This document shows positions 1-7,539 of a DNA stretch of 64,000 nucleotides, piece after piece. The notes under the pieces were generated by a model, which was not told the origin of the DNA, did no database searches, and saw nothing but the letters and a program-made list of their open reading frames with translations. Every line of letters begins with the position of its first letter. Position 1 is the first letter of the stretch. Position numbers and translations under genes: made by a program. The DNA is from an uncultured Polaribacter sp. (GTDB lineage: Bacteria > Bacteroidota > Bacteroidia > Flavobacteriales > Flavobacteriaceae), in assembly GCF_947501385.1 (NCBI RefSeq), contig NZ_CANMVP010000012.1, positions 1 to 64,000 on the forward strand. The letters run 5' to 3'.

Positions 1-51
1 ATTAAGATACAAAAAACTTGAAAAATGACATTGGGATTATTACGAAAAATA

Positions 52-621
52 TCAAGAAGTTATTAGACAGTCTGACGGGCAGGAATATTTGTCGTTATAA
101 GCACAATAAGGATTGTAAGTATTGTTGAAGTTTAGTTGAATTGTATTTTCAGCACTTATATCAGTCGTCATTACGTCCATATAACGCCCGCCACCATAAG
201 ATTCGTTTCCAGAAGTATCATCTGTAAAAGGTAAAAACAAGTAGTCTTTATACTTCTCGTCTCGTTCATCATCTTGACTCTGATAAATAGTCAATTTGCA
301 ATCTTTTCCATTTAAATTAAAACTCAAAATTCCATATTCTTTATACAATGGTTTTCTAGTTGTAGTAGTTGCCATTTCAAAAATAGGTGCGTTTTCTGTT
401 CTTTTCAAATTTGCAGTTACAATAAAAGAGGAATCTACTGGAAAAAAATCCAATCCTTTAAACTTCTTTAAATCTCTTTTTTTTAAAGGCGATTTTGTAG
501 CATCTTTATATTGTGTGTTTAGTTCTTTCTGGTATTCGGTTGCACCAAGAATGGGTCTTTTATCTTGTGAATTGCATGAAGTAATGATAATGAAGAACAA
601 TAATAGGCTTACAAATTTCAT
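52..621 (-). CDS. DUF1684 family lipoprotein
   Basis: Predicted secreted lipoprotein of 189 residues: a hydrophobic signal ends in ITSC, with Cys16 as the likely lipidation site. The body has the hallmarks I associate with DUF1684: FKGLDFFP near residue 54, PLYKEYG near 91, LPFTDDTSGNESYGGGRY near 130 and YNPYCAYNDKYSCP at about 169-182. The family has no well-defined role; a periplasmic function is inferred. In relatives the CP is usually followed by a proline-rich PPxEN-like segment. Here it is followed by SDCLITS and a stop. The alternative frame after CP reads VRLSNNFL, which resembles the expected end better, so a one-base frameshift near position 72-78 is possible. Family call moderate to good, C-terminus uncertain. 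Confidence 0.75.
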   Translation of the reverse strand: MKFVSLLLFFIIITSCNSQDKRPILGATEYQKELNTQYKDATKSPLKKRDLKKFKGLDFFPVDSSFIVTANLKRTENAPIFEMATTTTRKPLYKEYGILSFNLNGKDCKLTIYQSQDDERDEKYKDYLFLPFTDDTSGNESYGGGRYMDVMTTDISAENTIQLNFNNTYNPYCAYNDKYSCPSDCLITS

Positions 622-922
622 ATTTACTTATTTAAAAAATCAAAAATACAACTTTCAATTATTTTATGTAGATTTGAAATCAATTAAGAAATCAAAATGA
701 AAACAGTCAAAATTTATAACATGCAGTTATCGTATATAAAATACGAAAGGCGGACTATCTATAAATTTTGATAATGATACAATTATATCAAACAATTTAA
801 TAAAGTCCGACTTCACAGTCGGACTTTCTATTTTAAAGAAATTCTCAGTTTTATAAGAATTGATACGTTGAACTTATTCTGCACTCGTTTCAGCATCAGA
901 AAAAAATTAATAACCAAACTAG
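622..922. other. gene-free AT-rich gap with one strong hairpin
   Basis: Separates the divergently transcribed lipoprotein gene and MFS gene. I see no credible coding sequence. The only strong structure is the perfect hairpin at 802-827. A partial match to its arm (GGCGGACTAT) lies near 750, so the gap may be the remains of a lost gene end or a repeat pair. Confidence 0.5.
802..827. terminator. perfect 11-bp hairpin, terminator-like
   Basis: AAAGTCCGACT pairs perfectly with AGTCGGACTTT around a TCAC loop. The A/T ends on both sides would make it work in either direction. No gene now ends directly before it on either strand, so it is either an orphan terminator or part of a repeat. Confidence 0.5.
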
Positions 923-2143
923 ATGAATAGATTATTTAAAAATTACATAAACACTTTTAAAGGACTTTCAACAGAAGTTTGGTGGCTTGCTTTAATAACA
1001 TTAATCAATAGGGCAGGAACTATGGTGATTCCGTTTTTGAGTTTGTATTTAAACAAAAGTCTCCATTTTTCATTGCCAGATGTGGGTATCATTATGTCTT
1101 TTTTTGGGATAGGTTCTTTAGTAGGAACTTGGTTAGGAGGAAAGTTGACAGACAAAATTGGGTACTACAAAGTAATGTTTGTAAGTCTTGTATTTACAGG
1201 TGTATTTTTTGTGCTACTTCAATATGTAACTACTTTTGCGGGTTTTTGCTTCGGAATTTTCTCTGTAATGTTGGTTGCTGATGCATTTAGACCCGCCATG
1301 TTTGTAGCATTGAGTGCCTATAGTAAACCAGAAAATAAAACACGTTCTGTCACTTTAATTCGTTTGGCAATTAATTTAGGTTTTTCTGCAGGACCTGCAA
1401 TTGGCGGTTTAATAATTACAGGAATTGGCTACCAAGGTCTGTTTTGGGTAGATGGAATTACCTGTGCTTTGGCAAGTATTTTACTATTAAAAGTTTTACA
1501 CCCTAAAAAGGTAAAAGTGTTAGATGTTGTAAAAGTAGAAAACCCCGTTTCAGTATATAAAGACAAAGCTTTTTGGATCTTTTTTATAGCAATGTTTATC
1601 TTCGGATTTACCTTTTTGCAGTATTTTTCTACAATGCCTTTGTATTATAAAGACATCCGTTTTTTATCTGAACTAGAAATAGGCTTGTTAATGGGTTTCA
1701 ACGGATTTTTTATCTTTCTTTTTGAAATGCCATTGATTAAATGGTTAGAACAACCAAAAAACTCAAAAATAAAATTGGTTGCAATTGGGCTTTTTCTAGT
1801 CGCCATAAGTTTTGTGGTTTTAAACACAACATCTTGGATTGGAATTTTATTGGTTGGAATGTTATTAATGACGATCGGAGAAATGATTGCTTTCCCTTTT
1901 TCTAATGCCTTTGCTGTAGAAAGAGCCAAAAAAGGAAATCAAGGAGAGTATATGGCAATGTATAGCATTGCATTCTCTCTATCTCATGTGTTTAGTCACA
2001 ACGCGGGTATGCAAATGGTTGCTAATTTTGGTTTTGAAACAACTTTAGATGTGCTAACTGTTTTTGCCTTGATGGGAGTTTTAATATTACTTTTTCTGGT
2101 GAAAATTTTAAAGAAAGAGCAGTTAAAAAAAGCATCAATGTAA
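923..2143 (+). CDS. MFS transporter (drug:H+ antiporter-like)
   Basis: Integral inner-membrane protein of 406 residues with about 12 hydrophobic segments and a charged central loop near residues 190-215. The loop between helices 2 and 3 carries the MFS motif A form GGKLTDKIGYYK at residues 72-83. Length and motif fit the 12-helix DHA1-type branch, typically proton-coupled efflux of small molecules; the substrate cannot be read from the sequence. It stands alone and its stop codon lies in the loop of a terminator hairpin. Start ATG is preceded by a short A-rich leader. Confidence 0.85.
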   Translation: MNRLFKNYINTFKGLSTEVWWLALITLINRAGTMVIPFLSLYLNKSLHFSLPDVGIIMSFFGIGSLVGTWLGGKLTDKIGYYKVMFVSLVFTGVFFVLLQYVTTFAGFCFGIFSVMLVADAFRPAMFVALSAYSKPENKTRSVTLIRLAINLGFSAGPAIGGLIITGIGYQGLFWVDGITCALASILLLKVLHPKKVKVLDVVKVENPVSVYKDKAFWIFFIAMFIFGFTFLQYFSTMPLYYKDIRFLSELEIGLLMGFNGFFIFLFEMPLIKWLEQPKNSKIKLVAIGLFLVAISFVVLNTTSWIGILLVGMLLMTIGEMIAFPFSNAFAVERAKKGNQGEYMAMYSIAFSLSHVFSHNAGMQMVANFGFETTLDVLTVFALMGVLILLFLVKILKKEQLKKASM

Positions 2144-2155
2144 ATTGATGCTTTT
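2128..2155 (+). terminator. rho-independent terminator overlapping the MFS stop codon
   Basis: AAAAGCATCAAT pairs perfectly with ATTGATGCTTTT; the loop GTAA contains the TAA stop of the MFS gene. The T-run follows directly. It can also serve the convergent ilvE gene on the other strand. Confidence 0.8.
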
Positions 2156-2178
2156 AAAAATATAAAAAGTTTTATTTA

Positions 2179-3237
2179 TTATTTCACTACAACTCTCCAG
2201 CCATAAGGGTCTTCAGCTTTATTGGTTTGAATGTCTGTAATTGCTTTCTTTAATGTAGCTGCAAAAGGTTTGTCTAGTTCTGGTAAATCGTAGTCTGTAT
2301 CTTGATACCCAAAACCTGAAATCGGTGAAATTACGGCAGCAGTTCCTGCACCAAACATTTCTTTTAAACTACCAGATTGTGCAGCAGCGATTACTTCAGA
2401 AACAGAAATTTTTCTTACTTCTACATCAATACCCCTATCTTTTGCAATTTGAATGATGCTTTTACGAGTAATTCCATCTAAAATCCGATCACTTGTAGGA
2501 CTTGTAATTAAGGTATCATGAATTCTGATAAATATATTCATCGCACCCGCTTCTTCGATATATTCATGTTTATGGTCATCTGTCCAAATTACTTGATTAT
2601 ATCCTTTTTCAATAGCCAATTGTGTTGGGTAAAACTGGGCAGCGTAATTACCACCAGCTTTTGCAAAACCAACCCCACCATTTGCAGCACGTGCATATTT
2701 TTCTTCAATTAAAACTTTTACTTTACCTGCAAAATAAGCTCCTGAAGGTGCAGTACAAATCATTAATTTATAAGCGTCTGCAGGAGAGGCATGAAAACCA
2801 TTTCCAGACGCAAACATAAAAGGTCTAATATATAAAGAACTTCCGTCATTTGTAGGTATCCAAGCTTCATCAACTTTTAATAAAGCTTTTAAACCTTCCA
2901 TAAAAATTGCTTCAGGAATTTGAGGAATTACCAAACGTTCAGCAGATTTATTTAAACGTTTACAATTGTCTGTAGGTCTAAACAATAAAGTGTTTCCGTC
3001 TGTATCTTTGTAAGCTTTCATTCCTTCAAAAATAGATTGTCCGTAATGAAAAATCTTCGCAGAAGGATCTAAAGAAATAGGTGCATAAGGTTCAATTACT
3101 GGTGTCTGCCATTCTCCATCTTTAAAATCACACACAAGCATGTGATCAGAAAAAACGCTACCAAAAGGTAGATTATTAAAATCTACGGAGTCTATTTTAG
3201 ACTTTTCTATAGGTTTGATTTCTATATTAGAATTCAT
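2179..3237 (-). CDS. ilvE: branched-chain amino acid aminotransferase
   Basis: PLP-dependent class IV aminotransferase (352 residues) that transfers the amino group between glutamate and the 2-oxo acids of Leu, Ile and Val, in the cytoplasm. FHYGQSIFEGMKAY near residues 63-76 is the typical N-terminal substrate-loop motif. Lys193 in GFAKAGGNYA is the expected Schiff-base lysine. EAGAMNIF and GITRKSII are further family signatures. The length fits the eukaryote-like/long bacterial BCAT branch common in Bacteroidota. Single gene, divergent from the DUF4920 gene, with a TACATTTG box 25 bases upstream of its ATG. Confidence 0.93.
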   Translation of the reverse strand: MNSNIEIKPIEKSKIDSVDFNNLPFGSVFSDHMLVCDFKDGEWQTPVIEPYAPISLDPSAKIFHYGQSIFEGMKAYKDTDGNTLLFRPTDNCKRLNKSAERLVIPQIPEAIFMEGLKALLKVDEAWIPTNDGSSLYIRPFMFASGNGFHASPADAYKLMICTAPSGAYFAGKVKVLIEEKYARAANGGVGFAKAGGNYAAQFYPTQLAIEKGYNQVIWTDDHKHEYIEEAGAMNIFIRIHDTLITSPTSDRILDGITRKSIIQIAKDRGIDVEVRKISVSEVIAAAQSGSLKEMFGAGTAAVISPISGFGYQDTDYDLPELDKPFAATLKKAITDIQTNKAEDPYGWRVVVK

Positions 3238-3261
3238 AGTTTAGCTAATTAAATTTGATTA

Positions 3262-3269
3262 CAAATGTA
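3262..3269 (-). promoter_or_regulatory. -7 box of the ilvE promoter
   Basis: Read on the minus strand this is TACATTTG, an exact match to the Bacteroidota -7 consensus TAnnTTTG. It lies 25 bases from the ilvE ATG. No clear TTG -33 element was found at the usual spacing. Confidence 0.5.
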
Positions 3270-3324
3270 CATAATTTATTCATCTGTACTGATATAAAAA
3301 AGTGGGTTTTGCTGTTAAATTCAT

Positions 3325-3332
3325 TACATTTG
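3325..3332 (+). promoter_or_regulatory. -7 box of the DUF4920 gene promoter
   Basis: TACATTTG matches TAnnTTTG and lies 27 bases before the DUF4920 start codon. The two divergent genes thus each have their own -7 box in a 121-bp gap. Confidence 0.5.
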
Positions 3333-3358
3333 TGTTTGAATAGTTAAAATTTTTTAAG

Positions 3359-3868
3359 ATGAAATTAGTCCTTAGATTTTGTGCAATTGCACTATTGGTT
3401 TTTACAGCATGTAAAAAAGGAAAAACGGAAAATGTAAGCACAGAAATGCCTACACAAGAATTGGCATACGCTTCTTATGGTGATAAAATATCTAAAGAAA
3501 AAGCAATGACTTCTGAACAGATGTTGGCTAAATTTGAGAATATGAATGTTGGTGATACTGTAAATGTAAAATTTATATCAGAAATAAAAGAAGTTTGCTC
3601 AAAAAAGGGATGTTGGATGAAGCTTCCTCTAGCAGAAGAAAGCGAAGCGATGGTACGTTTTAAAGATTACGGTTTTTTTATGCCTTTAGATGCTCAAGGA
3701 AAAGAAGTAATTGTAGCAGGGAAAGCATTTGTAAAAATAACACCTGTAGAAGAATTACAACATTATGCGGAAGACGCAGGAAAAAGTAAAGAAGAAATTG
3801 CAAAAATCACAGCACCTAAAAAAGAATTTACTTTTGAAGCAAACGGTGTTTTGTTAAGTTTAGAATAA
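3359..3868 (+). CDS. DUF4920 domain lipoprotein
   Basis: Predicted lipoprotein (169 residues): signal peptide ending FTAC with Cys18, then a low-complexity linker. The core has GDTVNVKFISEIKEVCSKKGCWMKL, characteristic of DUF4920, with two conserved cysteines (80 and 85) spaced CxxxxC before a tryptophan. These could bind a metal or form a disulfide; that is inference. The family is OB-fold-like and frequent in Bacteroidota, with no settled function. The Lys-rich segment near residues 140-155 is probably a surface helix. Own promoter; mnmD follows 54 bases later. Confidence 0.8.
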   Translation: MKLVLRFCAIALLVFTACKKGKTENVSTEMPTQELAYASYGDKISKEKAMTSEQMLAKFENMNVGDTVNVKFISEIKEVCSKKGCWMKLPLAEESEAMVRFKDYGFFMPLDAQGKEVIVAGKAFVKITPVEELQHYAEDAGKSKEEIAKITAPKKEFTFEANGVLLSLE

Positions 3869-3922
3869 TTTTCATAAATTGTCTCGACTGTGCTTAACAA
3901 AACAACCTAATTCCAATAAAAC

Positions 3923-4585
3923 TTGAAAAGAGAAATTTTAATTACTTCAGATGGGTCTACAACCATACATTTACCAGATTGGGATGAACAATACCATTCT
4001 AAAAATGGTTCTATCAATGAGACCTATCATGTTTTTATAGAAAGCGGGTTAAAGTTGGTTTCTTCTGATAAAGTTGCAATACTCGAAATTGGTTTTGGTA
4101 CGGGTTTAAACGCTTTTATTACGTATTTAGAAGCTAAAAAACCAATAGACTACGTTGGTGTAGAAGCCTATCCTGTTACTCCAGATGAAATTGAGAAAAT
4201 GAATTTTATAGCTGTGTTAGATGCAAAAAAAGAGCATACAATCTTTCATAAAATGCACCAAGTTTCTTGGGATGAAAAACACCAAATTACAGATACATTT
4301 TCTCTTTTAAAAAGGAAGCAGTTTTTTGAAGACATTGAAGATAAAGATGCTTTTCATTTGATTTATTTTGATGCTTTTGGAGCTCGTGTTCAACCTCAAT
4401 TATGGACAGAAGAAATTTTTGCTAAAATGTTTGATGCATTAAAGGAAAACGGAATTTTAGTAACCTATTCTGCAAAAGGAAGTGTTCGAAGAGCCATGCA
4501 AGCGGTAGGTTTTACAGTAGAACGTTTGCCTGGTCCTCCGGGAAAAAGAGAAATGTTACGAGCTGTTAAAAAAAGCAATCAGTAA
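3923..4585 (+). CDS. mnmD: tRNA 5-methylaminomethyl-2-thiouridine methyltransferase, stand-alone MnmD
   Basis: SAM-dependent methyltransferase (220 residues) completing the mnm5s2U34 wobble modification of tRNA. It corresponds to the MnmC2 (N-terminal) half of the E. coli MnmC fusion; the oxidase half is absent, as is normal in this group. The SAM-binding motif ILEIGFGTGLNAF is at residues 53-65, and YFDAFGARVQPQLW near 148 is the substrate-side family motif. The C-terminal GPPGKREMLRA is also typical. The start is TTG at 3923; no ATG in the frame gives a full domain. Confidence 0.88.
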   Translation: MKREILITSDGSTTIHLPDWDEQYHSKNGSINETYHVFIESGLKLVSSDKVAILEIGFGTGLNAFITYLEAKKPIDYVGVEAYPVTPDEIEKMNFIAVLDAKKEHTIFHKMHQVSWDEKHQITDTFSLLKRKQFFEDIEDKDAFHLIYFDAFGARVQPQLWTEEIFAKMFDALKENGILVTYSAKGSVRRAMQAVGFTVERLPGPPGKREMLRAVKKSNQ

Positions 4586-4631
4586 GTAGTAAGCAGTTTT
4601 CAGTTATATTTTTTATAAAAAATTTATTCAA

Positions 4632-4763
4632 ATGGAATTCAAAAGAAAGTTTGGTAGAAAGAAAGAATCAAAACCTAAAAAAGGTCTTTTTTTAGTGTTG
4701 CTTTTAGCAATCGCTCTAATCCTTTGGTTTAAGGCAGATGCAATTATGGAAGCTTTGTTTTAA
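4632..4763 (+). CDS. small basic single-pass membrane protein
   Basis: A 43-residue reading frame with a very basic N-terminus (KRKFGRKKESKPKK) followed by a hydrophobic stretch LFLVLLLAIALILWF and a short tail. The layout predicts one transmembrane helix with the N-terminus in the cytoplasm. It follows mnmD by 46 bases on the same strand and converges with the glycosyltransferase gene. Function unknown. The clean charge-hydrophobic-tail layout argues for a real gene, but only comparison with relatives can show conservation. Confidence 0.55.
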   Translation: MEFKRKFGRKKESKPKKGLFLVLLLAIALILWFKADAIMEALF

Positions 4764-4765
4764 GC

Positions 4766-5923
4766 TTATTTTTTAAAATTTCTTCCTTTCCAATTGTATT
4801 TATAGAAAAACGATTTAAAAACAATACATACGCTAAAAAAAGGATATATAATACCACTAAATACATACCATTTAAAGAATGTTTTTTTATGATTGTAAAA
4901 GTTTATCGTTGGTATAAATAGAAATAAATCGATTGATATTTTTAGAACTAAAGGAAGAAAAATAGACGCTATATTGTCATAAAAGAATACATTGAAAACC
5001 ACATAAAGATTTACCAAAAAGACTAAAAGACCAATCAGTTTTACGCGAGTAGATTTAAATTTACTTGTTTTTGAAACCCAACGAATTCTTTGTTGAATGA
5101 GCGCTGAAGTCGATTTTACTGGAAAAGTAGAAACAATCGCTTCTTTAGATTTTAAAAAATGAACTCCGTTTTTATCATCTTCTAAAAATTTTTCAAACAG
5201 AAAAATATCATCTCCACTTGCAATTGTATCATTTCCTTTAAAACCATTCAACTTTAAAAAAATATCTTTTCTGTAAGCTAAATTTGCACCGTTGCATAGA
5301 AAAGGAAAGTTCATGCCAAAACCACCAATGGTAGTTCCTTGTAAGCTCATAAAGTCTAACAATTGAAACTGCTCTAAGAAGTTGTTTTTGGCAATATAAT
5401 TTACTGGAGCAACCACCATTTTAGGATTGCTTTTTTGAATAAAACGATCCAAAGCTTTTAGCCAATTTTCAGAAACAATACAATCTGCATCTGTTGTAAG
5501 AATCCAATTATTTTTTGCCATTTGTATTGCTGTAGAAATAGCATCTTTTTTTGGAGAGTTGGAGGTTCTTTTATTTTTAATAATATGGATGTCTCCTCGA
5601 GCGCAGTCGAGAGGTTTTAGATTTTGACTATTATCAATCTGAAATTTATTTAGAATTTGTTGGATTTTAGCAACTGAAGCATCCGTAGAATCATCATCAA
5701 CAAAAATAAATTCTACGAGTTCTTTTGGATACTTTAATGCTGCAATTGAGTTTAACAAATTAGGGAGATTTTCTGCTTCATTTCTAAAAGGAATAATAAC
5801 AGAAAACCTGGTTTTGAAAGTTGTGTTTTCTGCGTAAAATTCTTCAATTTTATAAAAACCAATCGTTAAAGAAATGATTAGCACTGCATACACAGAAAAA
5901 AGAAAGACGAATACCCAAATCAT
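4766..5923 (-). CDS. glycosyltransferase family 2, membrane-anchored
   Basis: Protein of 385 residues. An N-terminal transmembrane helix (1-24) is followed by a GT-A domain: SVIIPFRNEAENL at 41-53, FVDDDSTD at 74-81, DAD at 145-147 (metal/nucleotide-sugar binding) and a QQRIRW motif near 273-278. The C-terminus has about three transmembrane helices. It probably adds a sugar to a lipid-linked acceptor at the inner membrane; the sugar is unknown. It overlaps the upstream flippase-like gene by 4 bases, so the two are translationally coupled. Residues 103-111 (KPLDCARGD) are encoded by an inserted palindromic repeat in the loop between the two acidic motifs. Confidence 0.85.
   Translation of the reverse strand: MIWVFVFLFSVYAVLIISLTIGFYKIEEFYAENTTFKTRFSVIIPFRNEAENLPNLLNSIAALKYPKELVEFIFVDDDSTDASVAKIQQILNKFQIDNSQNLKPLDCARGDIHIIKNKRTSNSPKKDAISTAIQMAKNNWILTTDADCIVSENWLKALDRFIQKSNPKMVVAPVNYIAKNNFLEQFQLLDFMSLQGTTIGGFGMNFPFLCNGANLAYRKDIFLKLNGFKGNDTIASGDDIFLFEKFLEDDKNGVHFLKSKEAIVSTFPVKSTSALIQQRIRWVSKTSKFKSTRVKLIGLLVFLVNLYVVFNVFFYDNIASIFLPLVLKISIDLFLFIPTINFYNHKKTFFKWYVFSGIIYPFFSVCIVFKSFFYKYNWKGRNFKK
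5591..5616. repeat. CTCGA-family palindromic repeat inside the glycosyltransferase gene
   Basis: Core CTCGAGCGCAGTCGAGAGG, the same family as copies at 47540, 60139 and 60180. Here it lies in frame within the coding sequence and is translated on the minus strand as PLDCARGD without breaking the protein. Confidence 0.85.
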
Positions 5924-6870
5924 GTAACTAATTTTAGTTTAAAAGTAAGTACAAAATAACTGCCAATCATTGCAGGAATCGCAAAATTTAAAATCCACAT
6001 GAATGTTGTAATGCTTAGAATTGTAAGCGTATTAAGATTCAAAAAAGTAAAAATAAAAATAGCAACCGTTCCTTTTAAAACAGCATCAAATACTGATAGC
6101 ATCGGTATAAACGAACTAATCAAATACATAGCACAAGTAGCGCTAAGTGCATCGATATAAGAAACATCAGCTTTAAAAATAATGAGCAAAAAATAAAATT
6201 GATGAGAGAAAATAAGGTATCTTAAAAAAGAGAACAAACCAATCTTGCAATGTTCATTTACGGAGATTTTTACTGAATATTTTCGAAATAAATTTTCTTT
6301 AGATTTTAAAAATTTCCAAAGAAATAAGCTTCCAAAAATAATTACAAAACCCATAAGAATTGCATAAGAAATTTTAGTCAAATTCAATGGAACGTTCTGG
6401 GTGTTTATCAAATAAAATAATCCAATAAGACCAAAAAAGACAGTTGCAAAAAGTTGGTGCAAATTTCCGATAAAGTTTAAACTTAGAATTTTTTTTCGTA
6501 AAGATTTCTCGAAATACAATGCTTTCGCGCCATATTCACCAATTCTGTTTGGTGTTAGTAAAGAAGTTGTTAACGAGGCTAAACTTTGCTTTGCTGCTTC
6601 TAAAAAATGAATCTTCTTAATATTTAAAACCAATATCTGCCACTTTTTAATTTCTAAAAACCAGTTTAAAAAAGTAAAAAATAATAGAAAAACAAGGTTT
6701 TTAGATGAAATAATATGGTTTTCAATCAAATTTTGATAAAAATCAGAAAATTTCAATTGATCGTTAGAATTTAATTTTTGCCAAATAAAATATCCACAAC
6801 CAAATACAATACTTAGTTTTATGAGCAACCAAAAGAATTGTTTAGATTTGTGTGTTAGCGAATAATTCAT
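5920..6870 (-). CDS. lysylphosphatidylglycerol synthase-like/UPF0104 flippase-type membrane protein
   Basis: Polytopic membrane protein (316 residues, about 8 helices) of the YbhN/AglD-type LPG-synthase transmembrane family. Family signatures: SLASLTTSLLTPNRIGEYGAKALYF near residue 90-115 (the NRxGE motif) and SFIPMLSVFDAVLKG in the C-terminal half. Members move or flip lipids, often next to glycosyltransferases. The ATG at 6870 is preferred over an in-frame TTG three codons upstream. The stop overlaps the start of the glycosyltransferase gene, suggesting one lipid-glycosylation unit. Confidence 0.8.
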   Translation of the reverse strand: MNYSLTHKSKQFFWLLIKLSIVFGCGYFIWQKLNSNDQLKFSDFYQNLIENHIISSKNLVFLLFFTFLNWFLEIKKWQILVLNIKKIHFLEAAKQSLASLTTSLLTPNRIGEYGAKALYFEKSLRKKILSLNFIGNLHQLFATVFFGLIGLFYLINTQNVPLNLTKISYAILMGFVIIFGSLFLWKFLKSKENLFRKYSVKISVNEHCKIGLFSFLRYLIFSHQFYFLLIIFKADVSYIDALSATCAMYLISSFIPMLSVFDAVLKGTVAIFIFTFLNLNTLTILSITTFMWILNFAIPAMIGSYFVLTFKLKLVT

Positions 6871-6934
6871 TGTTTGCAAAGTAACAAATAATCGTCAGTA
6901 AGTGAGATGAGAAATTCAAAAACAATCTAAAATA

Positions 6935-7534
6935 TTGAAGACGGAGAAAATTATTTTAGGAATCGACCCAGGGACTACCATCATGGGTTTTGGTCTGATA
7001 AAAGTGATTGGTAAAAAAATGGAATTTATTCAAATGAATGAATTGATGTTGCAGAAATATGATGACCATTATCTAAAACTAAAACTAATTTTTGAACGAA
7101 CCATAGAATTAATAGATACCTATCATCCAGATGAGATCGCTATTGAAGCTCCATTTTTTGGTAAAAATGTGCAATCGATGTTGAAATTAGGCAGAGCACA
7201 AGGGGTTGCCATGGCAGCTGGTTTGTCTAGAGAAATTCCGATTACAGAGTATTTGCCGAAAAAAATTAAAATGTCCATTACGGGAAAAGGAAGTGCAAGT
7301 AAAGAGCAAGTTGCCTTGATGTTAAAATCGCTTTTAGATTTAAAAACATTGCCGAAAAATTTAGATGCTACAGATGGATTGGCAGCTGCAGTTTGCCATT
7401 TTTACAATTCAGGAAAAGTGGTTGGTGGAAAAAATTATACAGGTTGGGCGAGTTTTGTGAAACAGAATAGCCCCCAAACCCCCAAAGGGGGCTCAAAAAA
7501 CTCTTTAGTCGTTAACCTTAAAAAGAAAAAATAA
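6935..7534 (+). CDS. ruvC: Holliday junction resolvase RuvC
   Basis: Endonuclease that cuts Holliday junctions with RuvAB during recombinational repair. RNase H-like fold with the four acidic catalytic residues visible: Asp11 in GIDPGT, Glu71 in EAPFFG, Asp144 and Asp147 in LDATDGLA. The start is TTG, placed directly before the family's N-terminus. At 199 residues it is slightly long: residues 178-187 ([10 protein letters not shown]) are encoded by a palindromic repeat, followed by a basic tail ending KKKK. The catalytic domain ends before the repeat, so activity should be kept. HemW starts 5 bases downstream. Confidence 0.92.
   Translation: MKTEKIILGIDPGTTIMGFGLIKVIGKKMEFIQMNELMLQKYDDHYLKLKLIFERTIELIDTYHPDEIAIEAPFFGKNVQSMLKLGRAQGVAMAAGLSREIPITEYLPKKIKMSITGKGSASKEQVALMLKSLLDLKTLPKNLDATDGLAAAVCHFYNSGKVVGGKNYTGWASFVKQNSPQTPKGGSKNSLVVNLKKKK
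7468..7494. repeat. G/C-rich palindromic repeat forming the RuvC tail
   Basis: TAGCCCCCAAACCCCCAAAG followed by GGGGCTC: runs of C pair with the final G run. Strikingly G/C-rich against an AT-rich gene. It is read in frame as [11 protein letters not shown] related forward copy lies 77 bases downstream in the hemW N-terminus. Confidence 0.8.
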
Positions 7535-7539
7535 TAGGT

